A stretch of 64,000 nucleotides of DNA, taken from assembly GCA_913057795.1 (NCBI GenBank), contig CAJXOD010000002.1, positions 1 through 64,000 of the forward strand. Reading direction: 5' to 3'. A program made the translations under genes and the position numbers. Source of the DNA: an uncultured Aquiluna sp. (GTDB lineage Bacteria > Actinomycetota > Actinomycetes > Actinomycetales > Microbacteriaceae). This document shows, piece after piece, positions 9,328 through 17,817 of the stretch (positions are counted from its first letter, which is position 1; each line of letters begins with the position of its first letter). Below the pieces are notes generated by a model. That model was not told where the DNA came from, made no database searches, and was given only the letters and a program-made list of their open reading frames with translations.

Positions 9328-10368
9328 CTAGATCACCGAACCAAACTGCGCACTAAACCGAACATCGGCTTCGACCATGTCGTGCATGTCTTTCACGCCG
9401 TTTCTGAACATCAGGGTTCTCTCAATGCCCATTCCGAAGGCAAATCCGGAATAGACCTCGGGATCAATTCCTGCCGCAAGCAAAACGTTCGGATTCACCA
9501 TGCCGCAGCCACCCCACTCAACCCAACGCGGACCACCTTTGGCATCCGGGTGCCAAACATCCAGCTCGGCGGAAGGTTCAGTGAAAGGAAAAAAGCTGGG
9601 TCTCAATCTAATTTTGGCTTCGTCGCCAAACATCACCCTTGCAAAGTGTTCCAAAGTTCCCCGAAGGTCGGCCATGGTCAAACCCTTGTCAATCGCCAAA
9701 CCCTCCACCTGGTGAAACACCGGGGTGTGGGTGGCATCTAATTCGTCGGTCCTGAAGACTCTTCCTGGGCACAGCACGTAAACCGGCAGTTCGCGCTCAA
9801 GAAGGGATCTAACCTGAACTGGAGACGTGTGAGTCCGCAACAGCAGGTGATTCTCGACTGGCCTAACAAAGAAAGTGTCCTGCATTGCCCTGGCTGGGTG
9901 ATCCGGGTGAAAATTCAATGCGTCGAAATTAAACCATTCATTTTCAAGCTCCGGCCCATCAGCTATCTCCCAGCCCATACCAACGAATACATCGCTGACC
10001 TGATCCATCAAAAGAGACAGCGGGTGTCTTGCGCCGAGCTTCAAAAACTTTGGTGCAGCCGTCATGTCAACTTTTTCGTTAGCAAGGGCCTCGCTTGCCG
10101 CTAGCGATTCCAGCTTGACTTCTTTTTCTTCAAACGCTTGGTTTAGCTTTGCCCTTGCCCCTCCAACTAACTTGCCAGCCTCAGCCTTTTGCTCATTGGG
10201 AACTGCCTTTATCAAAGCGTTGAGCCTACTGATTGGGGAGCTGTCTCCAACAATCTGAGCCTTCTGGTTCCTCAGGGTTGCCGCATCTTCTACAGCGGCC
10301 AGCGCGCTTAGAGACTCTTGTAGCGCATTGGCTACTACTTCGGGAGTTAATTTCTCGGACATCGCCAC
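9328..10368 (-). CDS. pheS: Phenylalanyl-tRNA synthetase alpha subunit
   Basis: Catalytic subunit of PheRS. The 346-residue protein begins with a long N-terminal coiled coil for tRNA contact (about residues 1-95), followed by the class II core. Motif 2 lies around FRTDELDATHTPVFHQVEG and motif 3 around GFAFGMGIERTLM near the C-terminus. It sits 4 bases downstream of the RNA methyltransferase gene and abuts pheT. Normal length for bacterial PheS. Confidence 0.97.
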   Translation of the reverse strand: MAMSEKLTPEVVANALQESLSALAAVEDAATLRNQKAQIVGDSSPISRLNALIKAVPNEQKAEAGKLVGGARAKLNQAFEEKEVKLESLAASEALANEKVDMTAAPKFLKLGARHPLSLLMDQVSDVFVGMGWEIADGPELENEWFNFDALNFHPDHPARAMQDTFFVRPVENHLLLRTHTSPVQVRSLLERELPVYVLCPGRVFRTDELDATHTPVFHQVEGLAIDKGLTMADLRGTLEHFARVMFGDEAKIRLRPSFFPFTEPSAELDVWHPDAKGGPRWVEWGGCGMVNPNVLLAAGIDPEVYSGFAFGMGIERTLMFRNGVKDMHDMVEADVRFSAQFGSVI

Positions 10369-10372
10369 AAGT

Positions 10373-11173
10373 TTAGCGATTAGTGTGCTGAGCGACCGCA
10401 GTGAGATACAGGCAAATTGAAGCCGCTATTCCTAGGTTCAATGATTCAGCGGCACCATAAATAGGCAAAGACATCGTCCTATCCGCATTTTCGGCGACTT
10501 CACTGGTAACACCATGAGCTTCGTTACCAAAAACCCAAGCGGTTGGCTTTGCCATTTCGGCCACAGAAACTTGAGTGACATCCTGACCCGAAGAGCTAGA
10601 CGAAAACACTTGAATGCCGGCGGACTTGATTTTACTAATCGCCTCAACTAAATCTTGATCTACAACGATGGGGACGTTCAGAATACTGCCGGCAGTCGAC
10701 CTGACTACCTTCGGGTTATAAACATCCACCGAGTCAGGGCTGAGGATGACAGCGTCGGCCCCTGCGGCGTCTGCGGCTCTTATTATTGACCCAAGATTCC
10801 CGGGGTCTCGCCCTTGATCAATAAGTGCCAACAAAACAGGCTGCTTTGACAGTAGCTCCTCAAGCTGAATATCGAGATGATGAACGACCGCCACCACTCC
10901 TTGGGGGGTTCTGGTATCAGAAATCTTGCTCATGACTTCATCCGAGACTTCTTCGATAGCAACGCCCAGATCCGATAGGCCGGACAAGACCTCGCGATAA
11001 CGCTCCCAGGCCGAGGCGGTCACGAAGACCTCTTCGATTAGACGGGGAGATTTTTCTAGCTCTTTCAGGCCTTGTGGCCCCTCAAGCAAAAAGAGCCCGG
11101 TTTCATACCGGGCGTCTTTTTGATTCAGTCGAACAATCCCCTTGACCCTGTTGGATCTGGGATCATCCAACAT
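10373..11173 (-). CDS. TrmH/SpoU-family RNA 2'-O-methyltransferase
   Basis: A SPOUT-class methyltransferase of 266 residues. The N-terminal part (about 1-95) resembles the SpoU substrate-binding domain. The C-terminal part (about 105-262) has the trefoil-knot motifs: DQGRDPGNLGSIIRAADAAG (motif 1), VFGNEAHGV (motif 2) and LPIYGAAESLNLGIAAS (motif 3). Members next to rplT and pheS usually modify 23S rRNA 2'-hydroxyls, but the exact nucleotide cannot be assigned, so no symbol is given. The gene overlaps the rplT stop by one base. Confidence 0.9.
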   Translation of the reverse strand: MLDDPRSNRVKGIVRLNQKDARYETGLFLLEGPQGLKELEKSPRLIEEVFVTASAWERYREVLSGLSDLGVAIEEVSDEVMSKISDTRTPQGVVAVVHHLDIQLEELLSKQPVLLALIDQGRDPGNLGSIIRAADAAGADAVILSPDSVDVYNPKVVRSTAGSILNVPIVVDQDLVEAISKIKSAGIQVFSSSSSGQDVTQVSVAEMAKPTAWVFGNEAHGVTSEVAENADRTMSLPIYGAAESLNLGIAASICLYLTAVAQHTNR

Positions 11174-11556
11174 TAGCTAGCCTTTGGAGCGTTCACGTCC
11201 TTTGGCAATGCTGCCTTTGCCGAGGCAACCAAGGTTGCGAAAGACTTCGGGTCATGAATTGCCATGTCGGACATAATTCTGCGATCTACCTCAATACCAG
11301 CGAGGCTGAGCCCCTGGATAAAGCGGTTATAAGTCATTCCGTTTAGACGGGCCGCAGCGTTGATTCGCTGAATCCACAGTCTCCGGAAATCACCCTTGCG
11401 CTTACGACGATCGTTGTATGCGTAGACAAGCGAATGCAGCAACTGCTGCTTGGCCTGACGATACAGTCTCGAGCGTTGACCGCGGTAACCCTTGGCGCGC
11501 TCTAGAGCAACTCTGCGCTTTTTGTGCGAGTTGACAGCATTTTTTACTCTTGCCAT
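11173..11556 (-). CDS. rplT: 50S ribosomal protein L20
   Basis: Early-assembly 23S rRNA-binding protein. The 127 residues start [15 protein letters not shown] and contain the family signature around [17 protein letters not shown]. The C-terminus carries a short extra tail rich in Ala, Lys and Pro. It lies 24 bases after rpmI with AAGAAGGAGTAAG upstream as ribosome binding site. The infC-rpmI-rplT order is universal in bacteria and is often feedback-controlled by L20 binding its own leader. Confidence 0.98.
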   Translation of the reverse strand: MARVKNAVNSHKKRRVALERAKGYRGQRSRLYRQAKQQLLHSLVYAYNDRRKRKGDFRRLWIQRINAAARLNGMTYNRFIQGLSLAGIEVDRRIMSDMAIHDPKSFATLVASAKAALPKDVNAPKAS

Positions 11557-11580
11557 GTTCTTACTCCTTCTTCGTCAGCC

Positions 11581-11775
11581 CTAGCGGCCGAGCTGCCTTT
11601 TAAGCTTCTTGAAATCTGCGGGGGAAACCACCTGGTCAGCATTCAGGCGACGCTTGCGCCTGGAGGACATGTGCTCCTGGTTGTGTCGCATGTTAATCTG
11701 CTGCTTCATCAGCTTGCCGCTGCCAGTAAAGCGGAAACGCTTTTTGGCACCCGAATGGGTCTTCATCTTCGGCAT
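11581..11775 (-). CDS. rpmI: 50S ribosomal protein L35
   Basis: Small basic ribosomal protein of 64 residues, starting [21 protein letters not shown], which is diagnostic of L35. It lies 11 bases after infC and 24 bases before rplT. AAAGGAGAG directly upstream of the ATG serves as ribosome binding site. Confidence 0.97.
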   Translation of the reverse strand: MPKMKTHSGAKKRFRFTGSGKLMKQQINMRHNQEHMSSRRKRRLNADQVVSPADFKKLKRQLGR

Positions 11776-11786
11776 GAGCTCTCCTT

Positions 11787-12359
11787 TTAGTTCTCTTGCT
11801 CCACAGCAGGCTTCTGCTGTGCCTTTTTAGCCTCTGCTCGAGCTTCGGCCTTGTTCTTGAGCGGACCTATAACCATGACCATGCTTCGGCCATCGATTGA
11901 TGGATTCGACTCAACTGTTCCAAATTCGGTAACTTGGTCAGCTAAATTCCTGAGTAACTTGACGCCCATTTCGGGTCGAGACTGCTCTCTTCCGCGAAAC
12001 ACAACCATTACCTTGACTTTGTCGCCGGCCTTCAGGAACTTTCGGACCTGTCCTGCCTTTGTCTCGTAGTCGTGACTGTCAATCTTCAAACCAAATCGAA
12101 CAGTTTTCAGAACTGTGTTGACCTGGTTCTTGCGAGCCTCACGGACTTTTTGGGCAGCTTCATATTTGAACTTGCCGTAATCCATAATCTTGCAGACGGG
12201 AGGGCTTGATCCTGGCGAAACCTCGACTAAGTCGAGGTCGGCCTCTCTAGCCAACTTGAGTGCTTGATCAATATCAACAACGCCAACTTGCTCTCCAGCT
12301 GGTCCCACAAGACGAACCTGTGCCACCCGAATACGCTCATTAATGCGAGGATCGCTGAT
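11787..12359 (-). CDS. infC: Translation initiation factor IF-3 with a non-AUG start
   Basis: Binds the 30S subunit and proofreads initiation. The conserved IF-3 N-terminus [12 protein letters not shown] is encoded upstream of the first GTG (12326), so the real start must be ATC at 12359 (190 residues) or the ATT just before it (12362). AAGGAG ends five bases before the ATC. Rare AUU/AUC starts are the classic basis of infC autoregulation, because IF-3 itself rejects them. The N-domain covers about 1-80 and the C-domain about 90-175, with a short acidic/Gln-rich tail. First gene of the long infC-tyrS run. Confidence 0.95.
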   Translation of the reverse strand: MSDPRINERIRVAQVRLVGPAGEQVGVVDIDQALKLAREADLDLVEVSPGSSPPVCKIMDYGKFKYEAAQKVREARKNQVNTVLKTVRFGLKIDSHDYETKAGQVRKFLKAGDKVKVMVVFRGREQSRPEMGVKLLRNLADQVTEFGTVESNPSIDGRSMVMVIGPLKNKAEARAEAKKAQQKPAVEQEN

Positions 12360-12370
12360 AATTTCTCCTT

Positions 12371-12537
12371 AATAACTGTTTTTGACCACGCAAGCGTGCA
12401 GAAGTAAATCAACTCTCTTACCCGGCAGCCTATTTAGAAGGCGGCTGACAGGTGGGATTGTAATCCACTTCTGACCGAGCAATAGCTCGGAGCCTCAGGT
12501 AGCCTAGCAGAGCATTTGAATATTGAGAAGAGGAAAA
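12371..12537 (-). promoter_or_regulatory. Structured leader upstream of infC, shared with the divergent DUF1844 promoter
   Basis: The 167-base divergent gap holds several potential hairpins on the infC strand: CCGAGC-TATT-GCTCGG (12490-12475), GGATT-AC-AATCC around 12456-12467, CAGCC...GGCTG spanning about 12425-12450, and CACGC-TT-GCGTG around 12388-12399. None is followed by a T run, so they are not simple terminators. The most likely use is a 5' leader for translational or L20/IF-3 feedback control, but I cannot match it to a known leader class. Promoters for both strands must also lie here. Confidence 0.4.
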
Positions 12538-12858
12538 GTGGAAGAAGACTTAGCTCGTGACATCGCTGAAGTTCCAGCGGTCGAGGTTATTAACACAACC
12601 GCAGTGCACCTAATGAGTGCTGCAGCGGTTCAGTGTGGGCTGTCCGATGACACTCCAGGCGACTTAGCAGAGGCACGCAAGCTGATCACTGCGCTGGCAG
12701 GCTTGGTGAGCGCTGCTGCGGGAGAGATCGGCGATCACCACGCTCGACCCCTGAGGGACGGACTTAGATCCTTGCAGTTGGCATTCCGGGAAGCCTCGTT
12801 CATCAAGGACGCACCCGGGCAAGGGCCTGGGGAGAAATACACGGGTCCAGTTTCCTGA
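12538..12858 (+). CDS. DUF1844-family small protein
   Basis: A 106-residue protein of unknown function, recognised by the core AVEVINTTAVHLMSAAAVQCGL and the following helical segment that is typical of the actinobacterial DUF1844 family encoded next to infC. I chose the GTG at 12538 because AGAGGA stands four bases upstream; a TTG at 12523 would add five basic residues. It diverges from infC and converges on the SseB-like gene, with one base between the two stop codons. No signal peptide or membrane segment is seen. Confidence 0.8.
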   Translation: MEEDLARDIAEVPAVEVINTTAVHLMSAAAVQCGLSDDTPGDLAEARKLITALAGLVSAAAGEIGDHHARPLRDGLRSLQLAFREASFIKDAPGQGPGEKYTGPVS

Positions 12859-12859
12859 C

Positions 12860-13609
12860 CTAAATGACAGAAATTATTTTCAGCTTGAAGGAATCCACGA
12901 AGTCATCAAGATCCCCCGCCCTGAGGTGAGCGACGAAACTGATGAGCGCATTTTCTAAGTCCTCAGCGGTCAAACCCGGCCTCATGCCGACCTCGATGAT
13001 TATTTCCTCAGCCACAAGTCTTGCCTCTGGGTCTCCAGCTGAAACTCCAGCCATAACGACGTCCCTTACTTCCTTGACCGCATGAGCAATTACTTGCTTT
13101 ACCTCAGGGCCAGAAACTGCGTCAATTATCTTCAAGTCCTGAGCCAGAGCTGCTAGTTCGGTCCTGCGAAGAGCTCGTGCATGGGTTGCCGGATTAATAA
13201 TTACCCGCGTGTGACCTTCTCCGACAGTTGCCACGCAGAGTTTATTTATCGATACCGGCACGGGACGAGCCTCAGGCTTCCAAGAAAGCATGTCCGCGAC
13301 CGACGTGAAGGCAGGTATTGCGGTTCTATCATCCGGGGTTGACACCGCGACAATTGCCAAGTCCGCACTCTTATCAACCGCTTGACCGTGAGGGCCAATG
13401 CCGCTCTCACCAATCTCCGCAATTAGTGGAACCAGCAAACGCTGCCCGCGAAGTGACTCGACGAACCCCATTTTTACAAACGGAGTTGCGGCCAAAGCCC
13501 TCGCAATTACCTCTGGAGTCTCGCCGTCGTCTTCTGCCCAAGGATTCTCATCGAAGGATCGCCCCTTCCATGGGACGCCCGCCGAATCAACAAAGGGGCT
13601 TTCAGTCAA
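12860..13609 (-). CDS. SseB-family protein
   Basis: A 249-residue cytosolic protein whose first 150 residues resemble the SseB N-terminal domain (segments [34 protein letters not shown] and [17 protein letters not shown]). SseB proteins occur widely in actinobacteria, often beside hisA and infC, and their biochemical role is unresolved. The ATG overlaps the hisA stop by 4 bases, so it is the last gene of the hisC-B-H-A unit. Position suggests housekeeping rather than pathogenicity, despite the enterobacterial name. Confidence 0.75.
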   Translation of the reverse strand: MTESPFVDSAGVPWKGRSFDENPWAEDDGETPEVIARALAATPFVKMGFVESLRGQRLLVPLIAEIGESGIGPHGQAVDKSADLAIVAVSTPDDRTAIPAFTSVADMLSWKPEARPVPVSINKLCVATVGEGHTRVIINPATHARALRRTELAALAQDLKIIDAVSGPEVKQVIAHAVKEVRDVVMAGVSAGDPEARLVAEEIIIEVGMRPGLTAEDLENALISFVAHLRAGDLDDFVDSFKLKIISVI

Positions 13610-14334
13610 TGGCCGGAACCGATCGCCAGGGCTTCCTCTAGCGTGAAGCGCCCGGCATAAAGCGACTTACCTAAAATCGCACCCTCCAGGCCAAGAGGCA
13701 CTAAGTCAACTAGGTCCTGGATGTCCTGCAAAGTGGAAATACCGCCGGAAGCCACGACCGGTTTGTTGGTGTGCTGCATTACTAATTTTAAGAGCTCGAG
13801 GTTGGGGCCTTTCAGGGTCCCATCCTTAGTAACGTCAGTCACGACATATCTGGCGCAGCCGTCCGCCTCAAGTCTGGCCAAAACCTCAAGCAGGTCTCCA
13901 CCTTCTTTGGTCCATCCGCGAGCCGCCAATGTGCTTCCCCTCACGTCCAATCCAACGGCAATCTGATCACCGTATTTACTGATCACTTTCGATGTCCACT
14001 CAGGATCCTCAAGTGCGGCGGTTCCGAGATTTACTCTCGCGGCGCCCAGCTCAAGAGCGGCCTCAAGCGAATGATCGTCGCGGATGCCTCCTGAAAGTTC
14101 GATTTTTACGGCACCACTTTGAGCAACTACATCGGCGATGACTTCTCGGTTATGTCCTCGACCAAACGCAGCATCAAGATCAACCAAGTGAATCCACTCT
14201 GCCCCGGCCGCGATCCAGTCTTGCGCTGCCTTCAGAGGGTGCCCGAAATCTTCTTCAGTGCCGGCCTCTCCTTGGGTAAGACGCACGGCCTTGCCGGATG
14301 CAACGTCGACCGCGGGTAGTAACTCAAGCTTCAA
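13606..14334 (-). CDS. hisA: Phosphoribosyl isomerase (HisA, probably bifunctional PriA)
   Basis: TIM-barrel enzyme of 242 residues that isomerises ProFAR to PRFAR in histidine synthesis. It has the N-terminal [16 protein letters not shown] strand with catalytic Asp at about residue 9, [10 protein letters not shown], and the phosphate-binding VASGGIS and [11 protein letters not shown] loops. In many actinobacteria this enzyme (PriA) also performs the TrpF step of tryptophan synthesis. Dual use here is inferred from lineage, not shown. It sits 8 bases after hisH and overlaps the sseB-like gene. Confidence 0.93.
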   Translation of the reverse strand: MKLELLPAVDVASGKAVRLTQGEAGTEEDFGHPLKAAQDWIAAGAEWIHLVDLDAAFGRGHNREVIADVVAQSGAVKIELSGGIRDDHSLEAALELGAARVNLGTAALEDPEWTSKVISKYGDQIAVGLDVRGSTLAARGWTKEGGDLLEVLARLEADGCARYVVTDVTKDGTLKGPNLELLKLVMQHTNKPVVASGGISTLQDIQDLVDLVPLGLEGAILGKSLYAGRFTLEEALAIGSGH

Positions 14335-14342
14335 GGTGTCTC

Positions 14343-14972
14343 CTAGATAGATTCAATCCAATTTGAAAGTAGCTTCAAACCGGCTGGGCCAGATTTTTCA
14401 GGGTGAAACTGAGTGGTCGCTAGCGGTCCATTTTCAACGGCGGCCAAGAATCGTTCTCCATGGTTAGACCAAGTCAAGTGAGCGGGGATAAAAGGTGGCC
14501 GGATATCAAGCTCCCAAGCCACGGAGGCGTAAGAATGCACGAAGTAAAAGCGCTCTTGCTCGACTCCATTAAACAAAGTGGAGCCCGAAGAGGCCTCCAC
14601 CTTGCTCCAACCGATGTGGGGCAATCTTGGTGCATCTAGCAATTTCACGGTGCCAGGCCACTGCCCTAGGCCTTGAGCTTCAAGGCCGTGCTCCAAGCCG
14701 GTTTCAAACATTACCTGCATGCCAACGCAAATTCCAAGCACTGGTCTAGAGGCGGTCAGACGCTTGTCAATAAGACGGTCAGCCCCATGCGCCTTCAGCT
14801 TTTCCATGACCGAACCAAAAGCCCCGACACCGGGAACTACAAGACCATCGGATTCATAGATATTGCTGGCGTTGTCCGTGAGTGTTACATTCGCCCCAGC
14901 TTCAGTTAGCGCCTTGCAAACGGAATGGACGTTGCCACTCCCGTAATCGAGTACTGTGACCGATTTGGTCAC
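14343..14972 (-). CDS. hisH: Imidazole glycerol phosphate synthase, glutaminase subunit
   Basis: Class I glutamine amidotransferase that feeds ammonia to HisF. The 209-residue protein has the oxyanion loop [10 protein letters not shown], the nucleophile Cys82 in [11 protein letters not shown], and the His/Glu pair in [12 protein letters not shown] near residues 190-193. It overlaps hisB by 4 bases. Its partner hisF is not in the window. Confidence 0.96.
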   Translation of the reverse strand: MTKSVTVLDYGSGNVHSVCKALTEAGANVTLTDNASNIYESDGLVVPGVGAFGSVMEKLKAHGADRLIDKRLTASRPVLGICVGMQVMFETGLEHGLEAQGLGQWPGTVKLLDAPRLPHIGWSKVEASSGSTLFNGVEQERFYFVHSYASVAWELDIRPPFIPAHLTWSNHGERFLAAVENGPLATTQFHPEKSGPAGLKLLSNWIESI

Positions 14973-15568
14973 AAGCTCCCCTTGGTAGATGGCACGCCAA
15001 TAACGCGAGGGTCAATAGCAACCGCTTTTCTGAGTGCGCGCGCAAAAGCCTTGAATTGAGACTCTGCAATGTGGTGAGCATCTCGACCCGCCAAAACATT
15101 TATGTGCACGGTTAGGCCGGCATTATGTGCAATCGCCTCGAACACGTGCCTTACTAACGACCCAGTGAAGTGACCACCTATCAAGTGATACTCAAATCCA
15201 GCTGGCTCCCCGGAGTGCACCAAAAAAGGTCTGCCTGAGACATCCACGACAGCTCGCGCTAATGCCTCGTCCAATGGGACAGTCGCGTCGCCATAGCGAC
15301 CAATGCCTTGCTTATCTCCAAGAGCCTGAGCAATTGCCTGACCCAAAACAATAGCTACGTCCTCGACGGTGTGGTGCGCATCGATCTCTACATCGCCGGT
15401 TGCTAAGACATTTAGGTCTATTAGAGAGTGCTTAGAGAACGCGGTAAGCATGTGGTCATAAAAGGGCACACCGGTTGAGATTTCACTCTTTCCGGTGCCG
15501 TCAAGATTCATCGACAACTCAACCGACGATTCGCTTGTCTTGCGACTGATTTTTGCTTCCCGATTCAC
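14969..15568 (-). CDS. hisB: Imidazoleglycerol-phosphate dehydratase
   Basis: Mn-dependent dehydratase of histidine synthesis; the stand-alone form without the phosphatase domain found in enterobacteria. The 199 residues include the metal-binding signatures [11 protein letters not shown] in the first half and [19 protein letters not shown] in the second, reflecting the duplicated fold. The start is GTG at 15568 with AAAGGA upstream. It follows hisC by 30 bases and overlaps hisH. Confidence 0.96.
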   Translation of the reverse strand: MNREAKISRKTSESSVELSMNLDGTGKSEISTGVPFYDHMLTAFSKHSLIDLNVLATGDVEIDAHHTVEDVAIVLGQAIAQALGDKQGIGRYGDATVPLDEALARAVVDVSGRPFLVHSGEPAGFEYHLIGGHFTGSLVRHVFEAIAHNAGLTVHINVLAGRDAHHIAESQFKAFARALRKAVAIDPRVIGVPSTKGSL

Positions 15569-15598
15569 AACTGTTCCTTTGGCTCTGATGCCCCTAGT

Positions 15599-16669
15599 TT
15601 AGTCAAGCAGTAATGCCAGCTCGCCAAGTAATTTTGTGGTCTCTGCCTCGGTACCAGCCGTGACTCGAAGACAACCCGCAATTCCGATGTCCCTCACAAT
15701 GATTCCCTTGGACAGCAGGCCGTCAAAAATCATCTGAGTGTCACTGAACCCCTCAATCAAGACGAAGTTTGCATCTGAGGGCAAAGGCCTAAGCCCCATC
15801 TTTAGGACGCCGGCCATAATTCGATCGCGCTGAACTTTTATCTGCTGGACGTTAGCAAGAAGCTGTCCGCTGGTCTCCAGAGCCGCCATTGCCGCTGCTT
15901 GCGTTAGAGCCGACAGATGATAGGGCAACCTAACAATGCGCATGGCATCGACCACTGCGGCGTCGGCAGCCATGTAGCCAACCCTCGCCCCGGCAAAAGC
16001 AAATGCCTTACTCATGGTCCGGCTGATTACAAGCCGCGGTCGTCCAGGCAGTAGAGAGATGGCGCTCGGAGAGTTTGAAAACTCCTGATAGGCCTCGTCA
16101 ACTAGCAGCATTCCTTCGAAACTGTCGTATGCCGCCTTAATCACGTCAAGTGATATGCCAGTTCCGGTTGGATTATTTGGCGAACAAAGAATAACTATTT
16201 GTGGCTTCGCTTTTAGGATTTCCCGACGAACATACTCTTCGGACAGGGAGTAGTCCTCGAGCCGAGGGAGCAACTGGTATTCAGTCAGCGTCGTTCTGGC
16301 GATATTCAGATACATCGAGTAAGTGGGACCGAAACTTATTGCTTTTACATCCGGCCCGCCAAAGACCTGAAAAAACTGCTGCAAAATTTCATTTGAACCA
16401 TTCGCGGCCCAAATCTGCTCGGCTGCTAAGTTCCCACCCAAAAACTCTGCAAGCATTCGACGGAGCTCGATAAACTCACGATCCGGATACCTGTTAAGTG
16501 TTAGTGCGGCCTCCGCAGTTCGCTGAACTATTTTGAGCGCGACCTCTTCGGGAATTCCAAAAGTGTTTTCATTCACATTGAGTCTGATTGGAACGTCAAT
16601 TTGAGGTGCGCCATACGGCAGCTGTCCGACCAAGTCGCGTCGTATTGGCAGATCATCGAGGTTAGTCAC
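15599..16669 (-). CDS. hisC: Histidinol-phosphate aminotransferase
   Basis: PLP enzyme of fold type I, 356 residues, that transaminates imidazole acetol phosphate. Visible motifs are ANGSNEILQQFF near residue 90, CSPNNPTGTGI near 165, DEAYQEF near 195 and the PLP-lysine segment SRTMSKAFAFAGARVGYM near 220. The start is GTG at 16669; TACTCT lies exactly 6 bases upstream, so the message may be leaderless. First gene of the hisC-B-H-A unit; the usual neighbours hisD and hisF are absent. Confidence 0.94.
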   Translation of the reverse strand: MTNLDDLPIRRDLVGQLPYGAPQIDVPIRLNVNENTFGIPEEVALKIVQRTAEAALTLNRYPDREFIELRRMLAEFLGGNLAAEQIWAANGSNEILQQFFQVFGGPDVKAISFGPTYSMYLNIARTTLTEYQLLPRLEDYSLSEEYVRREILKAKPQIVILCSPNNPTGTGISLDVIKAAYDSFEGMLLVDEAYQEFSNSPSAISLLPGRPRLVISRTMSKAFAFAGARVGYMAADAAVVDAMRIVRLPYHLSALTQAAAMAALETSGQLLANVQQIKVQRDRIMAGVLKMGLRPLPSDANFVLIEGFSDTQMIFDGLLSKGIIVRDIGIAGCLRVTAGTEAETTKLLGELALLLD

Positions 16670-16675
16670 CTCTTA

Positions 16676-16681
16676 AGAGTA
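16676..16681 (-). promoter_or_regulatory. Candidate -10 box of hisC
   Basis: TACTCT (16681-16676) is followed by six bases and the GTG of hisC. This matches the spacing of a leaderless start, where transcription begins at or next to the start codon. The TAAGAG spacer could also act as a weak ribosome binding site. Confidence 0.4.
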
Positions 16682-16706
16682 GCGAATCAGTTGGAACAAC
16701 AGCGAC

Positions 16707-17000
16707 TCAAGGCAGAGCTATTTGCTGACCGGGAGTCAATTCGACGGTTTCAAGGGCATTCAACATAACGACCCGGGCAATCCAGTCTCTCGGGTCCTGG
16801 GATGAAGCGTACTTGTCCGCCAGCTCCCAGAGCGAGTCACCCGACTGCACCGTTACGAATTCGACTGCTACTCCCGGGGTGCTTCCAGCGAAAGAGCCGC
16901 TAATCCCCAAGATACTGATTGCAAAGCTGAGAGCGAGAACTACAACTGCGCGAACTAAACGCCTCGGGTTTGTAAGCCGGTAGTTTCCAAGAACTAACAT
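16707..17000 (-). CDS. LysM-domain membrane protein divergent from lexA; candidate SOS division inhibitor
   Basis: A 97-residue protein with a basic N-terminus, one hydrophobic helix (about residues 16-36) and a single LysM peptidoglycan-binding domain (about 48-96, with VQSGDSLWELADKYA and a C-terminal LTPGQQIALP). A short transmembrane anchor plus an outward LysM domain, divergent from lexA, is the layout of Bacillus YneA and resembles mycobacterial Rv2719c/ChiZ, which are SOS-induced proteins that delay division. AGAAGGGA upstream is a good ribosome binding site, and tandem LexA-like boxes lie 18-45 bases upstream of the ATG. The function is an inference from architecture and context. Confidence 0.8.
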   Translation of the reverse strand: MLVLGNYRLTNPRRLVRAVVVLALSFAISILGISGSFAGSTPGVAVEFVTVQSGDSLWELADKYASSQDPRDWIARVVMLNALETVELTPGQQIALP

Positions 17001-17017
17001 GTTGTGTCCCTTCTGCT

Positions 17018-17045
17018 CGAATACTTGTTTCGAACACTTGTTCTA
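17018..17045. promoter_or_regulatory. Tandem LexA (SOS) boxes at the LysM gene promoter
   Basis: Two overlapping SOS-box-like sequences, CGAATACTTGTTTCG (17018-17032) and CGAACACTTGTTCTA (17031-17045), match the Gram-positive consensus CGAAC-N4-GTTCG with one or two changes each. They lie within 50 bases of the LysM gene start, where a bound repressor would block its promoter. Confidence 0.75.
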
Positions 17046-17103
17046 AGTTTATGTAACCTATTCAAAAAAGCAAGTGTTTTTGCCCTAATAGTTGTAGCTT
17101 TAT

Positions 17104-17147
17104 CGAAAATGTGTTTGGTATTTGCTATAAATACGAATACAGTTTCG
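17104..17147. promoter_or_regulatory. LexA (SOS) boxes at the lexA promoter
   Basis: CGAAAATGTGTTTG (17104-17117) differs from the CGAACRNRYGTTYG consensus at one position. A weaker palindrome, CGAATACAGTTTCG (17134-17147), lies 50-63 bases before the lexA ATG. A TATAAA segment between them is a candidate -10 element. This is the expected arrangement for lexA autorepression. Confidence 0.65.
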
Positions 17148-17196
17148 ATAAAGGTAGTAAACAGCTACCCACAGACATTTTGCATAAGGGGCACGC

Positions 17197-17817
17197 ATGG
17201 ACACCTCAAACCTGACCAATGTTCAGCAAAGAATTCTCACCGTTATAGCCGAGTCAATGGCAGGCCGCAATTACGCACCCTCCATGAGGGAGATCGGCGA
17301 GTCTGTAGGTCTGTCTTCAACCGCTAGCGTCTCTCATCAGCTGAATAAACTTGAGTTACTCGGTTTCATAAGCCGCGACCCAAGACGCCCCCGAACGATC
17401 GACCTCCTAGGTCTAGAGCCAGCCGGAGAGATCATCAACCCGGATGCGGCAATGGTCCCACTCGTCGGCCGCATTGCAGCCGGTGGCCCCATTACCGCAG
17501 AGCAAAACGTTGAGGACGTCTTCGCCCTCCCTCGACAACTTGTTGGCCAAGGCGATCTGTTTTTGCTGAAGGTAGTGGGAGAATCCATGATCGACGCCGC
17601 CATTTGTGATGGCGACTGGGTAGTGGTTCGTCAACAGCAGACCGCTGAGAACGGTGACATTGTCGCCGCAATGCTGGAAGACGAGGCGACAGTTAAGATG
17701 TTCAAACAACGAGACGGAAACACCTGGCTGCTTCCAAGAAACTCAGCATTTGAACCAATCCCCGGAGAGCATGCCGTTATCCTCGGAAAGGTCGTTGCGG
17801 TTCTTAGAGCCGTTTAG
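17197..17817 (+). CDS. lexA: SOS repressor LexA
   Basis: Represses the SOS regulon until RecA filaments trigger self-cleavage. The 206-residue protein has an N-terminal winged helix (about 1-70; [24 protein letters not shown]), the Ala95-Gly96 cleavage site in [13 protein letters not shown], catalytic Ser130 in VGESMID and Lys167 in EATVKMF. AAGGGG upstream of the ATG serves as ribosome binding site. Its last 14 bases overlap the 3' end of hflX on the other strand. Full length, all catalytic residues present. Confidence 0.98.
   Translation: MDTSNLTNVQQRILTVIAESMAGRNYAPSMREIGESVGLSSTASVSHQLNKLELLGFISRDPRRPRTIDLLGLEPAGEIINPDAAMVPLVGRIAAGGPITAEQNVEDVFALPRQLVGQGDLFLLKVVGESMIDAAICDGDWVVVRQQQTAENGDIVAAMLEDEATVKMFKQRDGNTWLLPRNSAFEPIPGEHAVILGKVVAVLRAV

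Noticed and set aside
9121..9741. A 206-codon open frame on the plus strand spanning the pheS/pheT junction
   Set aside because: Both opposite genes are full-length and conserved; the frame has no family motif and no plausible start signal.
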